Shown: piece after piece, positions 34,473-43,096 of the stretch
Layout: every line of letters starts with the position of its first letter
Position numbering within the stretch: position 1 is the first letter of the stretch
From: Nocardia amikacinitolerans NBRC 108937
GTDB taxonomy: Bacteria > Actinomycetota > Actinomycetes > Mycobacteriales > Mycobacteriaceae
Direction: 5' to 3'
Assembly (NCBI RefSeq): GCF_001612615.1
Contig: NZ_BDAU01000083.1
Span: forward strand, 124,001 to 188,000
Length of the DNA stretch: 64,000 bases
Notes under the pieces: model-generated
Seen by the model: the letters and a program-made list of their open reading frames with translations, nothing else
Told to the model about the DNA's origin: nothing
Database searches by the model: none
Position numbers and translations under genes: made by a program

Positions 34473-35228
34473 TTACTTGCTGACGTCGACGCCGAAGTAC
34501 TTGTCCGAGATCTGCGCCAGCCTGCCCTCGGCGCGCAGCTCGTCCAGCGCGCGGTTCACCTCGGCGATCAGCGGGTCGCCCTTGCGGGCTGCGAAACCCA
34601 TCGTGCTGGTCTCGCCGGTCTGCGCGGCGATCTTCACCGACTTGTCGCCGGAGGTCTTGGTGTACTCGTTGAACACCAGGTTGTCGTTGACGGTGCAGTC
34701 GACGCGGCCGTTCTTCAGCAGCTGGATGGCCTGCACCCAGCCCTCGACGGCCTCCACCTTCGCGCCCGCGCCCGCGGCGACCGCGCTCCAGTTGCTGGTG
34801 GCCGACTGGGCGGAGGTCTTGCCCGCGAGGTCGGCGAGCGAGGTGATGGCGTTGTTGTCGGCGCGGGTGACGATGACGCCCTCGGAGGTCGTGTACGGCT
34901 GGGAGAGCTCGTACTTGTTCTTGCGCTCGTCGGTGATCGAGACCTGGTTGGCGACCAGATCGAAGCGCTTGGACTCCAAGCCCGCGAAGATCGCGTCCCA
35001 CGGGGTCTGCACGAATTCGACCTTGCGGCCGAGCTTGTCGGCCACGGCGCGGACCACGTCGACGTCGTAGCCGGTGAGCGCGCCGTCGGAGCCCTGGTAG
35101 CTGAACGGCGAGTAGGTGCCCTCGGTGCCGACCTTCAGCACGTTCGGGTCGTCGCCGCTGCCGCAGGCGGTGAGGCCGGTGGCGGCGACGATGGCGAGCA
35201 TGGCGGCGGCGAACAGCTTGCGACGCAC
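34473..35228 (-). CDS. Polar amino-acid ABC transporter substrate-binding lipoprotein
   Basis: A 251-residue family 3 solute-binding protein. A lipoprotein signal ends at LTAC (cysteine about 22). The mature part has VGTEGTYSPFSYQGSDGALTGYDVDVV, the classic polar amino-acid binding start, and FDLVANQVSITDERKNKYELS; the pattern is nearest to cystine-binding proteins, but the ligand is inferred only. GTG 35228 has GAGAGGG six bases upstream; the frame above it does not encode a signal peptide. Forms an operon with the permease. Confidence 0.9.
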   Translation of the reverse strand: MRRKLFAAAMLAIVAATGLTACGSGDDPNVLKVGTEGTYSPFSYQGSDGALTGYDVDVVRAVADKLGRKVEFVQTPWDAIFAGLESKRFDLVANQVSITDERKNKYELSQPYTTSEGVIVTRADNNAITSLADLAGKTSAQSATSNWSAVAAGAGAKVEAVEGWVQAIQLLKNGRVDCTVNDNLVFNEYTKTSGDKSVKIAAQTGETSTMGFAARKGDPLIAEVNRALDELRAEGRLAQISDKYFGVDVSK

Positions 35229-35357
35229 GAAATCCCTCTCTCCGGTGCGTGGAGGCCCCACACACGACACACAGATCCGGCCCAAGTTACGCCCGTTGCG
35301 GGCCGTTGCACAGTATTTCGCTCACCGTGCGCGAAAGGCCGCATCACGGAAACACGA

Positions 35358-35384
35358 AGGGCGCCGCCTGCTCGGCGACGCCCT
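35358..35384 (-). terminator. Hairpin after the TM2 gene
   Basis: AGGGCGCCGCC (35358-35368) pairs with GGCGACGCCCT (35374-35384) with one mismatch; read on the minus strand it is followed by TTCGTGTTT. Confidence 0.65.
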
Positions 35385-35396
35385 CTCGGATGGCGA

Positions 35397-35855
35397 TCAG
35401 TCCCGCAGGGGTCGCCCGTTGGCGTCGGGCACCTTGCCGGTGAGGATCATGATCCCGTCGATGAGCGACCAGATACCGCAACCACCGCAGGTGACGATCT
35501 GCAGGATGCCGATGGTCGTGTAGCCCAGGTAGAAGCGGCCGATGCCCAGGGTGCCGACCAGCAGCTGCAGGATGCCCGCGATCATCTTCTGCTTGTCGGA
35601 GAACGGCACGCCCATCATGTCACGGCCGTACGGGGCCTCCGGGTCGGCCGGGTTGTAGCCCTGCGGCTGCGGCTGTCCGTACGGCGCGGCGGGCGGGTAG
35701 CCACCGGGCTGCTGGCCGAACTGCTGCTGACCGTACGGGTCGACGGGCTGGCCGTACTGCTGGCCAGAAGCGTCCTTGTTCAGGTCCGGTCCGGTACCGG
35801 GCGGGCCGTACTGCGGGCCGCCGAAGCCCTGGTTGTTCTGGTAAGGGTCGGTCAC
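35397..35855 (-). CDS. TM2-domain membrane protein with Gln/Pro/Gly-rich tail
   Basis: A 152-residue protein. The first 80 residues are a low-complexity Gln/Gly/Pro/Tyr region (repeats such as QQFGQQPGGYPP); the C-terminal 60 form a TM2 domain, two helices joined by a short loop (KMIAGILQLLVGTLGIGRFYLGYTTIGILQIVTCGGCGIWSLIDGIMIL). Function is not established; TM2 proteins often accompany envelope processes. GTG 35855 has a GGAGG site seven bases upstream. Confidence 0.82.
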   Translation of the reverse strand: MTDPYQNNQGFGGPQYGPPGTGPDLNKDASGQQYGQPVDPYGQQQFGQQPGGYPPAAPYGQPQPQGYNPADPEAPYGRDMMGVPFSDKQKMIAGILQLLVGTLGIGRFYLGYTTIGILQIVTCGGCGIWSLIDGIMILTGKVPDANGRPLRD

Positions 35856-35986
35856 TCATGTCCTCCTCATCAAGTGGGCACCCATTACTGGCCCCCGATT
35901 TCCACGATCGCCTCGAACACGCCCGCGACGATCACCGGTCATTCTTGCCGGAATCGACCGATTTTGTCGCATCGGCGCCCATCGGG

Positions 35987-36023
35987 CACGGGGTCCGAGG
36001 AAATGAATTCCTCGGACCCCGTG
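35987..36023 (-). terminator. Perfect 16-bp hairpin after lgt
   Basis: CACGGGGTCCGAGGAA (35987-36002) pairs perfectly with TTCCTCGGACCCCGTG (36008-36023) around ATGAA, about 60 bases beyond the lgt stop. A strong terminator for the trp-lgt run. Confidence 0.8.
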
Positions 36024-36081
36024 TGGTTATCGCGCCCTATGGTGAATGTGTTGCCTACGCCGTCGATTTCGCGGGGCGTGC

Positions 36082-37200
36082 TTACTTGCCGTTGTCGGCG
36101 GTGGACTTCTCGCCTGCACCCATGCCGGACTTCGCTTTCTCGTCGCTCGTCTGCGGCGAGTCGTCCGCCTCAGCGGATTCCTCAGCCGCGGCAGGCTTCT
36201 CGGCCGCGCTCGGCGAGTCGCCGGCCGCCGAGCCCGCCTCGCCCGCGGCGTCCTTGTCCAGCGCCACACCGCTCGCCGACGCGGCGCCCGCCGCACGCAA
36301 CGCGCCGATCTGCCACGGCCACGGTCGGTTCATCGCGCCGGGTTGCAGCTGATCCGCGGTCTCGCGTCCCTTGGTGGCGAACACGAAATAGGCGATGGCC
36401 GCGAGGAAGACGAGCGCCGAGGTGAACGAGTTGATGCGGATGCCCGCGATCTCGGTGGCCACGTCGTCGCGCATCAGCTCGACGAAGAATCGGCCGAAGC
36501 TGTATCCCGCGACGTAGAGCGCGAACAGTCGCCCGTGGCCGATCCGCCAGCGCTTGTCGATCTGCACGAGCAGCACCACGATCAGCACGTTCCACAGCAG
36601 CTCGTAGAGGAACGTCGGGTGCACGATCTTCTCGACCACGCCGTTGGAGACGCCGTTCATCGGGTCGGGATCGCCGTTGGCGTCGAACCTCGGGTAGATC
36701 TCCAGACCCCATGGCACGGTCGTCTCGCGGCCGTAGAGCTCCTGGTTGAAGTAGTTGCCGAGGCGGCCGATGGCCTGGGCGAGCAGGATCGGCGGCGCGA
36801 TGGCGTCGCCGAACGCGGGCAGCGGGATGCGGTACACCCGGCAGCCGATCCAGGCGCCTACGCCGCCGAGGAACACCGCGCCCCAGATGCCGAGGCCGCC
36901 CTGCCAGATGTAGAGCGCCTCGATCGGGTTGCCGCCCGCGCCGAAGTACTTCTGCCAGTCCGTCGCCACGTGGTAGAGGCGCCCGCCGACCAGACCGAAC
37001 GGCACCGCGAACATGGCGACGTCGAGCACCGTGCCCGGCTGACCGCCGCGCTCCTGCCAGCGCCGCTCGCCCCACCAGATGGCGACGACGATGCCGAGGA
37101 TGATGCACAGGGCGTAGGCCCGTAACGGGATCGGCCCGAGTTGCCACACGCCCTGCGGGGGGCTGGGAATGTAGGCCAGCACATCGCTTCGTAAGGTCAC
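36082..37200 (-). CDS. lgt: Prolipoprotein diacylglyceryl transferase
   Basis: A 372-residue membrane enzyme that transfers diacylglyceryl from phosphatidylglycerol to the lipobox cysteine, the first step in making the many lipoproteins in this window. Seven helices are expected; the Lgt signature GRLGNYFNQELYGRET is intact, with HPTFLYELLWN and RINSFTSALVF following. The last 90 residues form an acidic Ala/Ser/Glu tail absent from E. coli Lgt. GTG 37200 was chosen over GTG 37209 because TACGGT (37208-37213) is a -10 box seven bases upstream and overlaps the earlier codon, implying a leaderless mRNA. It lies downstream of trpA, as in mycobacteria. Confidence 0.95.
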   Translation of the reverse strand: MTLRSDVLAYIPSPPQGVWQLGPIPLRAYALCIILGIVVAIWWGERRWQERGGQPGTVLDVAMFAVPFGLVGGRLYHVATDWQKYFGAGGNPIEALYIWQGGLGIWGAVFLGGVGAWIGCRVYRIPLPAFGDAIAPPILLAQAIGRLGNYFNQELYGRETTVPWGLEIYPRFDANGDPDPMNGVSNGVVEKIVHPTFLYELLWNVLIVVLLVQIDKRWRIGHGRLFALYVAGYSFGRFFVELMRDDVATEIAGIRINSFTSALVFLAAIAYFVFATKGRETADQLQPGAMNRPWPWQIGALRAAGAASASGVALDKDAAGEAGSAAGDSPSAAEKPAAAEESAEADDSPQTSDEKAKSGMGAGEKSTADNGK

Positions 37201-37291
37201 GGTGGCCACCGTAGTCGAGGACGCGCGGAGTGCACGATCCGGCGGTGCGCGCGCCGTAGCTCCGGCCGGTCCGAGGGGCTTCGCCCGACGC

Positions 37292-38092
37292 CTACGAGGC
37301 GACGGTCGCCGAGCGCACGCCCTCGGCGAGTTCGCGCGTCAGCGCGCGTACCGCGTCCAGCCCCTCGCCCGCCGCCGTGACCAGCGCCGAACCCACGATC
37401 ACGCCGTCGGCGTAGCTCGCGATCTCGGCGGCCTGCGCGCCGTTGCGGACGCCGAGGCCGACGCCGATCGGGATGTCGGAGTGGGCGCGGACGCGGGCGC
37501 ACAGCGCGGGCGCCGCGGAGGACACCACGTCGCGCGCGCCGGTGACGCCCATGGTCGAGGACGCGTAGATGAAACCGCGGCTCGCCTCGAGCGTCTTCAC
37601 CAGTCGCTCCTCGGTGGAGGACGGCGCGACCAGGAAGATACGGTCCAGATCGTGCGCGGCCGAGGCGACGAACCAGTCGTCGGCCTCCTCCGGGATGAGG
37701 TTCGGGGTGATGAGACCCGAGCCGCCCGCCGCGGCCAGATCGCGCGCGAAACGGTCGACGCCGTACTTGAGCACCGGGTTCCAGTAGGTCATCACCACGG
37801 CCTTGCCGCCCGCCTGGGCGATCGACTCGACCACCGTGAACACGTCGCGCACCCGCACGCCGCCGCGCAGCGCCTGCTCGGCGGCGGCCTGGATGGTCGG
37901 GCCGTCCATCACCGGGTCGGAGTAGGCGACGCCGACTTCGATGATGTCGCAACCGGATTCGACCATCGCGCGGCACGCGTCGATGGAACCGGCCAGGTCC
38001 GGGTAGCCCGCGGGCAGGTAGCCGATCAGCGCGGCCCGGTTCTCCGCGCGCGCCGCGGCGAAGGTGTTGGCCAGACGGGACTGCTGACTCAC
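37292..38092 (-). CDS. trpA: Tryptophan synthase alpha subunit
   Basis: A 266-residue TIM-barrel lyase that splits indole-3-glycerol phosphate to indole. The catalytic glutamate region IIEVGVAYSDPVMDGPTIQ is present (the more common PFSDP reads AYSDP), as is the catalytic aspartate in LIGYLPAGYPD and the phosphate-binding GVGLGVRNGAQAAEI. GTG 38092 overlaps the trpB stop (GTGA), so subunits are made together. The gene ends the trp operon; lgt follows from its own promoter. Confidence 0.96.
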   Translation of the reverse strand: MSQQSRLANTFAAARAENRAALIGYLPAGYPDLAGSIDACRAMVESGCDIIEVGVAYSDPVMDGPTIQAAAEQALRGGVRVRDVFTVVESIAQAGGKAVVMTYWNPVLKYGVDRFARDLAAAGGSGLITPNLIPEEADDWFVASAAHDLDRIFLVAPSSTEERLVKTLEASRGFIYASSTMGVTGARDVVSSAAPALCARVRAHSDIPIGVGLGVRNGAQAAEIASYADGVIVGSALVTAAGEGLDAVRALTRELAEGVRSATVAS

Positions 38093-39354
38093 GACTCGGT
38101 CTCCTGCGGTGCGTCGAACAGCCCGAACCAGCGGGCCGCGGTGTCCATGTCCTTGTCGCCGCGGCCGGACAGGTTGACCAGGATGATCGCGCCGGGGCCG
38201 AGCTCCTTGCCGAGCTTCAGCGCGCCCGCGACGGCGTGCGCGGACTCGATCGCCGGGATGATGCCCTCGCTGCGGCTGAGCAGCAGCAGCGCGTCCATCG
38301 CCTCGGTGTCGGTGATGGGCTGGTATTCGGCGCGGCCGATGTCCTTGAGGTAGGCGTGCTCGGGGCCGACGCCCGGGTAGTCCAATCCCGCGGAGATGGA
38401 ATGGGATTCGATGGTCTGGCCGTCCTCGTCCTGCAGCAGGTACGAGTAGGCGCCCTGGAACGCGCCCGGCGTTCCGCCGGTGAAGGTCGCGGCGTGCCTT
38501 CCGGTGTCGACGCCGTCGCCCGCCGCCTCGTAGCCGATCAGCCGGACGCTCGGATCGTCGAGGAAGGGGTGGAAGATGCCGATCGCGTTGGAGCCGCCGC
38601 CGACGCACGCGGTCACCGCGTCGGGCAGCCTGCCGGTCAGGTCCTGCACCTGCTGGCGCGCCTCGAGGCCGACGACGCGCTGGAGATCGCGCACCATGAG
38701 CGGGAACGGGTGCGGGCCCGCGGCAGTGCCGAAGCAGTAGTAGGTCTGCTCGGCGTTGGTGACCCAGTCGCGCAGCGCCTCGTTGATGGCGTCCTTGAGC
38801 GTCTGCGAACCGGTCGTCACCGAGATCACCTCGGCGCCGAGCAGCCGCATCCGCGCCACGTTCAGCGCCTGGCGGGCGGTGTCCACCGCGCCCATGTAGA
38901 TGACGCAGTCCAAACCGAGCAGCGCGCACGCGGTGGCGGTGGCGACGCCGTGCTGGCCCGCCCCGGTCTCCGCGATGACGCGGGTCTTGCCCATCCGCTT
39001 GGCGAGCAGCGCCTGGCCGAGCACGTTGTTGATCTTGTGCGAGCCGGTGTGATTCAGATCCTCGCGCTTGAGCAGGATGCGCGCCCCGCCCGCGTGCTCG
39101 GCGAGCCGCTTGCACTCGAACACCGGCGAAGGACGGCCGGTGTAATCGCGCTGCAGGCGGTCCAGCTCGTCGAGGAAGGTGTGGTCGGCGCGGCACTTCT
39201 CGTACTCGGCGGTGACCTCCTCGATCACCGCCATCAGCGCCTCTGGCACGTGCCTGCCGCCGTAGACGCCGAAGTGGCCGCCGAGATCCGGTTCGTGCGA
39301 GCTCGGGTGCGCGACGCCCGCGCTGGCCTGGGGTAGTCCGTGCACCGCCATCAC
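38089..39354 (-). CDS. trpB: Tryptophan synthase beta subunit
   Basis: A 421-residue PLP enzyme that joins indole and serine. The PLP lysine is in LKREDLNHTGSHKINNVLGQAL; ETGAGQHGVATATACALLGL and the phosphate-binding CVGGGSNAIG are intact. The sequence starts with the actinobacterial N-terminus ending HEPDLGGHFGVYGGRHVPEAL. The GTG start overlaps the trpC stop (an ATG one codon in is equally possible). Confidence 0.97.
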   Translation of the reverse strand: MMAVHGLPQASAGVAHPSSHEPDLGGHFGVYGGRHVPEALMAVIEEVTAEYEKCRADHTFLDELDRLQRDYTGRPSPVFECKRLAEHAGGARILLKREDLNHTGSHKINNVLGQALLAKRMGKTRVIAETGAGQHGVATATACALLGLDCVIYMGAVDTARQALNVARMRLLGAEVISVTTGSQTLKDAINEALRDWVTNAEQTYYCFGTAAGPHPFPLMVRDLQRVVGLEARQQVQDLTGRLPDAVTACVGGGSNAIGIFHPFLDDPSVRLIGYEAAGDGVDTGRHAATFTGGTPGAFQGAYSYLLQDEDGQTIESHSISAGLDYPGVGPEHAYLKDIGRAEYQPITDTEAMDALLLLSRSEGIIPAIESAHAVAGALKLGKELGPGAIILVNLSGRGDKDMDTAARWFGLFDAPQETES

Positions 39355-40169
39355 CGGCCCCGCCGGGCCGGCTTGGGGCAGGACGGGTGGGTGCCCGCGG
39401 TCACCAGCTCGGACACTGCCGCGCGCGGGTCGCCGCTGGTCACCAGGCCCTCGCCGACGAGGACGGCGTCCGCGCCCGCGCCCGCGTAGGCCAGCAGGTC
39501 GGCGGTGCCGCGGATGCCGGACTCGGCGATACGGATGACCTCGGTGGGCAGGCCGGGCGCGATGCGGGCGAACACGTCCCGATCCACCTCGAGCGTCTTG
39601 AGGTTGCGGGCGTTCACGCCGATCACCGACGCGCCCGCGGTGAGCGCGCGGTCGGCCTCTTCCTCGGTGTGCACCTCGACGAGCGCGGTCATGCCGAGCG
39701 ATTCGGTGCGATCGATGAGCGAGGAGAGCACGTCCTGCTCGAGCGCCGCGACGATCAGCAGGATGACGTCGGCGCCGTGCGCGCGCGCCTCGTGGATCTG
39801 GTAGGGACCGACCACGAAATCCTTGCGCAGGATCGGGATGTTCACGGTGGCGCGCACCGCGTCCAGGTCGTCGAGCGAGCCGCCGAAACGGCGTCCCTCG
39901 GTGAGCACGCTGATGACGCGGGCGCCGCCGTCCTCGTAGGCCTTGGCCAGGCTCGCGGGGTCCGGGATGTCGGCCAGCGGTCCCTTGGACGGGCTCGCCC
40001 GCTTGACCTCGGCGATGACGCCGATGCCGTCTTCGAGGAGTGCGGCGCGCGCGTCCAGCGGGGCGGGCGCGGCGGCGGCTGCGGCCTTGATGGCGGGGAA
40101 GTCCAAAAGGGCTTCCCGAGCGGCCACATCCGCGCGGACCCCGTCGAGAATCGAGTCGAGTACCGTCAT
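39351..40169 (-). CDS. trpC: Indole-3-glycerol phosphate synthase
   Basis: A 272-residue barrel enzyme closing the indole ring. Conserved EVKRASPSKGPLADIPDP near residue 53, LRKDFVVGPYQIHEARAHGAD and GVNARNLKTLEVD are present with the catalytic lysines and glutamates. There is no PRAI (TrpF) fusion; PriA (hisA) is expected to supply that activity. Unlike its tightly packed neighbours, trpC has a 183-base leader with its own candidate promoter, competing hairpins and a small upstream frame whose stop overlaps the ATG. Confidence 0.96.
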   Translation of the reverse strand: MTVLDSILDGVRADVAAREALLDFPAIKAAAAAAPAPLDARAALLEDGIGVIAEVKRASPSKGPLADIPDPASLAKAYEDGGARVISVLTEGRRFGGSLDDLDAVRATVNIPILRKDFVVGPYQIHEARAHGADVILLIVAALEQDVLSSLIDRTESLGMTALVEVHTEEEADRALTAGASVIGVNARNLKTLEVDRDVFARIAPGLPTEVIRIAESGIRGTADLLAYAGAGADAVLVGEGLVTSGDPRAAVSELVTAGTHPSCPKPARRGR

Positions 40170-40234
40170 CTGGCTCGAATCCTTTCTGGGGAGACGGACT
40201 TGCTGCCTGAGAATCCCCCCAGGCGCTGTCTCAC
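40166..40234 (-). CDS. Possible 22-residue upstream ORF overlapping the trpC start
   Basis: A GTG at 40234 opens a frame beginning VRQRLGGFSGSK and ending with a TGA that overlaps the trpC ATG. It has no tryptophan codon, so it is not a classical trp leader peptide. It could couple trpC translation to the leader or be chance. Confidence 0.25.
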   Translation of the reverse strand: MRQRLGGFSGSKSVSPERIRAR

Positions 40235-40252
40235 CGATGCTGACAAAGAATA
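40179..40252 (-). promoter_or_regulatory. trpC leader: -10 box and mutually exclusive hairpins
   Basis: A TATTCT -10 box (40247-40252 on the minus strand) precedes a 70-base leader. In the RNA, GCCUG (40220-40224) can pair with CAGGC (40205-40209), or the overlapping CUGGGG can pair with CCCCAG just before the AAAGGA ribosome site. Only one pairing can form, which is the architecture of an attenuator or ribosome-site switch. No known riboswitch class was recognised. Confidence 0.4.
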
Positions 40253-40352
40253 AATGGCTGTACCTCTTGTCTCCGCGCCGGGGTTCGGCTCCGCGCGCCG
40301 TCGATGGTCGCGGCGGGGAGTCGACCCGCGGGGCGGGGCGTGGGCGGTCACG

Positions 40353-41279
40353 TCAGCCCGCACCGCCGTCCACTGTGCGGCGGGGGGAATCGAGCTCCGC
40401 GTTCCGGCGCGAGTCGGAGGCGGCGTCTCGAAGTGAATCGGTTTCGGTGTCCGTTGGCGCAACAGAACTGGCGTCCCGGCGCGAATCGGAGCCGACGCCC
40501 GGGCGTGATTCGGACGCAGCGTTGCCATCCGGTTCGGCGGACTCGGTGTGGCCCGCCGTGCCGCGTGACGCCGTTCCCGGCAGCGCGGTGTCGGTGTCCT
40601 CGGTCGGGTCGGTGCCCGCGTCCAGCGCGTCCCACAGCACCCGCTCGGAGAGTTGCCCGGAGTTGTCGGCGGCGCGGCGCTTGGTCACCTCTTCGGTGGC
40701 GGCCTCGCGGCGGACCACCGGGCTCTCGTATTTGCCGGAGAGCCTGCCCGATTCTCGCGGCATCCTGGCGAGCAGGACTCCGGCGGCGAACGCGGCGAAC
40801 GCGGCGACCAACGTGAGCACCGCGGGCAACGGCGCGGTGGTCACCTCGGTGACGGTGGCGCGGCCGGGCAGTTCGGCCAGCGCGGCGGCACGCTCCGCGG
40901 TCGCGCCCTGACCAGTGAGCAACGCGAAGGCTGGCACGGCGGTCACCGCGGCGACGAGCGCGACCAGCACGCCGACCATCCGGCGCAGCCACCCTTTCGT
41001 GGCGAGCAGCGCGGCGATAGCCGCCAGCAGCACCAGCGCCAGCGGCGTGAGCGCGCCGAACCAGACGCTGCCGTTCAGCTCGTCGGTGCGCGGTTCGGTG
41101 AGCCCGTCCGAGGACGAGACCGTCACCCAGGTCAACCGCGACGAGCCCCACATCAGTGCCGCGGCCAGCGCCAGCAACACGATCGCCCCGATCGGATACT
41201 TGCGGCCCGTCGGGGTCTCGCCGGATTCGACTGCCTCGGCCGAGGCGCCGGGATCTCGGTCCGGTTCCGCGCTCGTCAT
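40353..41279 (-). CDS. Trp-operon-associated membrane protein (Trp_oprn_chp family)
   Basis: A 308-residue protein with four helices in the first two thirds (GAIVLLALAAALMWGSSRLTWV, WFGALTPLALVLLAAIAALLA, a third around VLVALVAAVTAVPAF, and a fourth around LTLVAAFAAFAAGVLLA) and a long hydrophilic tail rich in Ser, Asp and Arg (repeated DSRRDA-like units). It matches the conserved membrane protein found between trpE and trpC in actinobacteria; its role is unknown, perhaps tryptophan export or sensing. ATG overlaps the trpE stop (ATGA). Confidence 0.88.
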   Translation of the reverse strand: MTSAEPDRDPGASAEAVESGETPTGRKYPIGAIVLLALAAALMWGSSRLTWVTVSSSDGLTEPRTDELNGSVWFGALTPLALVLLAAIAALLATKGWLRRMVGVLVALVAAVTAVPAFALLTGQGATAERAAALAELPGRATVTEVTTAPLPAVLTLVAAFAAFAAGVLLARMPRESGRLSGKYESPVVRREAATEEVTKRRAADNSGQLSERVLWDALDAGTDPTEDTDTALPGTASRGTAGHTESAEPDGNAASESRPGVGSDSRRDASSVAPTDTETDSLRDAASDSRRNAELDSPRRTVDGGAG

Positions 41280-42994
41280 AGGGCGCCGCCGTCCTGATTC
41301 GCCGTTCCCACGGCGTTCATGCTCTCAGCGCCTGTGGTGCCCGTGCTCTCGGCACCCGTGGCACCTAGGCTCTCAGCGCCTGTGGTGCTCATGCTCTCAG
41401 CGCCCGTGGTGCTCATGCTCTCAGCGCCGCTGCCCACTGTCTCGGCGTCGGCGGCGCGCACGGAATCGGTGCCGTAGGCGCGCACGGTCTCGGCGGCGGC
41501 GACGGCCTTCAGCACCGCCATCGCCTTGTTGCGCGATTCCACGTCCTCGTAGTCCGGGTCGGAGTCGGCGACCACGCCCGCGCCCGCCTGGACGTACGCG
41601 ACGCCGTCCTTGAGCAGGGCGGTGCGGATGGCGATCGCGGTGTCGGCGTCGCCCGCGAAGTCGAGGTAACCGACGACGCCGCCGTAGACGCCGCGCCGGG
41701 TCGGCTCGAGTTCCTCGATGAGTTCCATCGCGCGCACCTTCGGCGCGCCCGAGAGCGTGCCCGCCGGGAAGCAGGCGCTCACCGCGTCCAACGCGACCTT
41801 GCCCGGCTTCAGCCGCCCCGACACCGTCGACACCAGGTGCATGACGTGGCTGTAGCGCTCGATGTGCCGGTACTCGGTGACGCGCACCGTGCCAGGCTGG
41901 CAGACCCGCCCGAGATCGTTGCGGCCGAGATCGACGAGCATCAGGTGCTCGGCGTTCTCCTTCTCGTCGGCGAGCAGGCCCTTCTCCAGCAGCAGGTCGT
42001 CCTCTTCGGTGAGGCCGCGCCAGCGGGTGCCCGCGATCGGGTGCGTGGTCGCCACGCCTTCCTTCACGGTCACCAGCGATTCCGGGCTGGAGCCGACGAT
42101 GGAGAAGGCAGTGCCACCCTCGCCGTCGGGGACGTGGATCAGGTACATGTACGGGCTGGGATTGGAGGCCCGCAGCATCCGGTAGAGGTCGAGCGGCTCG
42201 CCGTGGTAATCCATCTCGAACCGCTGGGAGAGCACGACCTGGAACGCCTCGCCCGCCTCGATCTCCTTCACCAGCCTGCGCACGCCAGCGCCGAATTCGT
42301 CCGAGGTGCGCTGGCGGCGGTAGCTCGGCTCCGGCTGGTCGAAGACCGAGACGGTGGACGGTGCGGGCGCGGCGAGCGCCTCGGTCATCCGGTCCAGCCG
42401 CGCGACCGCGTCGTCGTAGGCCTCGTCGACCCGATCGGCGGTGCCGTTCCAGTTCACGGCGTTGGCGATCAGGGTGATGGCGCCCTCGTGGTGGTCGAAG
42501 GCGGCCAGGTCGGTGGCGAGCAGCAGCACCATCTCGGGCAGCCGCAGGTCGTCGGCGGCCAGGTTGGGCAGCCGCTCGATGCGGCGCACCGCGTCGTAGC
42601 CGAGGTAGCCGACCATGCCGCCGGTCAGCGGCGGCAGATCAGGCAGCCGCTCGGTGCGCAGCAGTTGCAGCGTCTCGCGCAGCGCGAGCAGCGGGTCGCC
42701 GCCCGAGGGGGCGTCGACCGGAATGTGGCCGAGCCAGGCCGCTTCGCCGTCCACCACGGTCAGCGCCGACGGGCTGCCCGCGCCGATGAACGACCAGCGC
42801 GACCAGGACCGTCCGTTCTCGGCGGATTCGAAAAGGAAGGTGCCCGCCCGGTCGGCGGCCAGCTTGCGATAGGTCGACAGCGGAGTTTCGGAGTCCGCCA
42901 GCACCTTTCGGGTCACGGGAACCACCCGGTGTTCCGCGGCGAGCAGATGGAACTGTTCGCGGGTCGTGGTGGTGGGAGTGGACGCGCCAGGCAT
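41276..42994 (-). CDS. trpE: Anthranilate synthase component I
   Basis: A 572-residue enzyme making anthranilate from chorismate with ammonia supplied by a TrpG subunit encoded elsewhere. The feedback site LLES-type region appears as TFLFESAENGRSWSRWSFIG, and the catalytic core has HPIAGTRWRG, DLGRNDLGRVCQPGTV, SACFPAGTLSGAPKVRAMELI and the end GAGVVADSDPDYE. The enzyme core ends near residue 520; after it comes a tail of about 40 residues built from 8-residue repeats (GAESMSTT) not seen in TrpE generally. ATG 42994 has a GGAG-type site; the upstream open frame is in the divergent bcp region. Confidence 0.96.
   Translation of the reverse strand: MPGASTPTTTTREQFHLLAAEHRVVPVTRKVLADSETPLSTYRKLAADRAGTFLFESAENGRSWSRWSFIGAGSPSALTVVDGEAAWLGHIPVDAPSGGDPLLALRETLQLLRTERLPDLPPLTGGMVGYLGYDAVRRIERLPNLAADDLRLPEMVLLLATDLAAFDHHEGAITLIANAVNWNGTADRVDEAYDDAVARLDRMTEALAAPAPSTVSVFDQPEPSYRRQRTSDEFGAGVRRLVKEIEAGEAFQVVLSQRFEMDYHGEPLDLYRMLRASNPSPYMYLIHVPDGEGGTAFSIVGSSPESLVTVKEGVATTHPIAGTRWRGLTEEDDLLLEKGLLADEKENAEHLMLVDLGRNDLGRVCQPGTVRVTEYRHIERYSHVMHLVSTVSGRLKPGKVALDAVSACFPAGTLSGAPKVRAMELIEELEPTRRGVYGGVVGYLDFAGDADTAIAIRTALLKDGVAYVQAGAGVVADSDPDYEDVESRNKAMAVLKAVAAAETVRAYGTDSVRAADAETVGSGAESMSTTGAESMSTTGAESLGATGAESTGTTGAESMNAVGTANQDGGAL
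41319..41428. repeat. 24-bp in-frame tandem repeat at the end of trpE
   Basis: Units of about ATGCTCTCAGCGCCTGTGGT-plus-4 bases start at 41319, 41343, 41367, 41391 and 41415. Each encodes one GAESxxTT-like octapeptide of the TrpE tail, so unit gain or loss would not disturb the frame. Confidence 0.85.
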
Positions 42995-43096
42995 TACTCC
43001 ATCATCCCAGGGCGGGAGCTCGGGCTTCGTCCGGCCCGGTCCAAGGCCCCCATCGGCGCGTCGCCGCCGACCAGCGCACCCGGTACTGTCCTGATC

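Noticed and set aside
33750..36425. An 891-codon plus-strand frame across the amino-acid importer and TM2 genes
   Set aside because: Opposite-strand shadow of four clear genes and their gaps.
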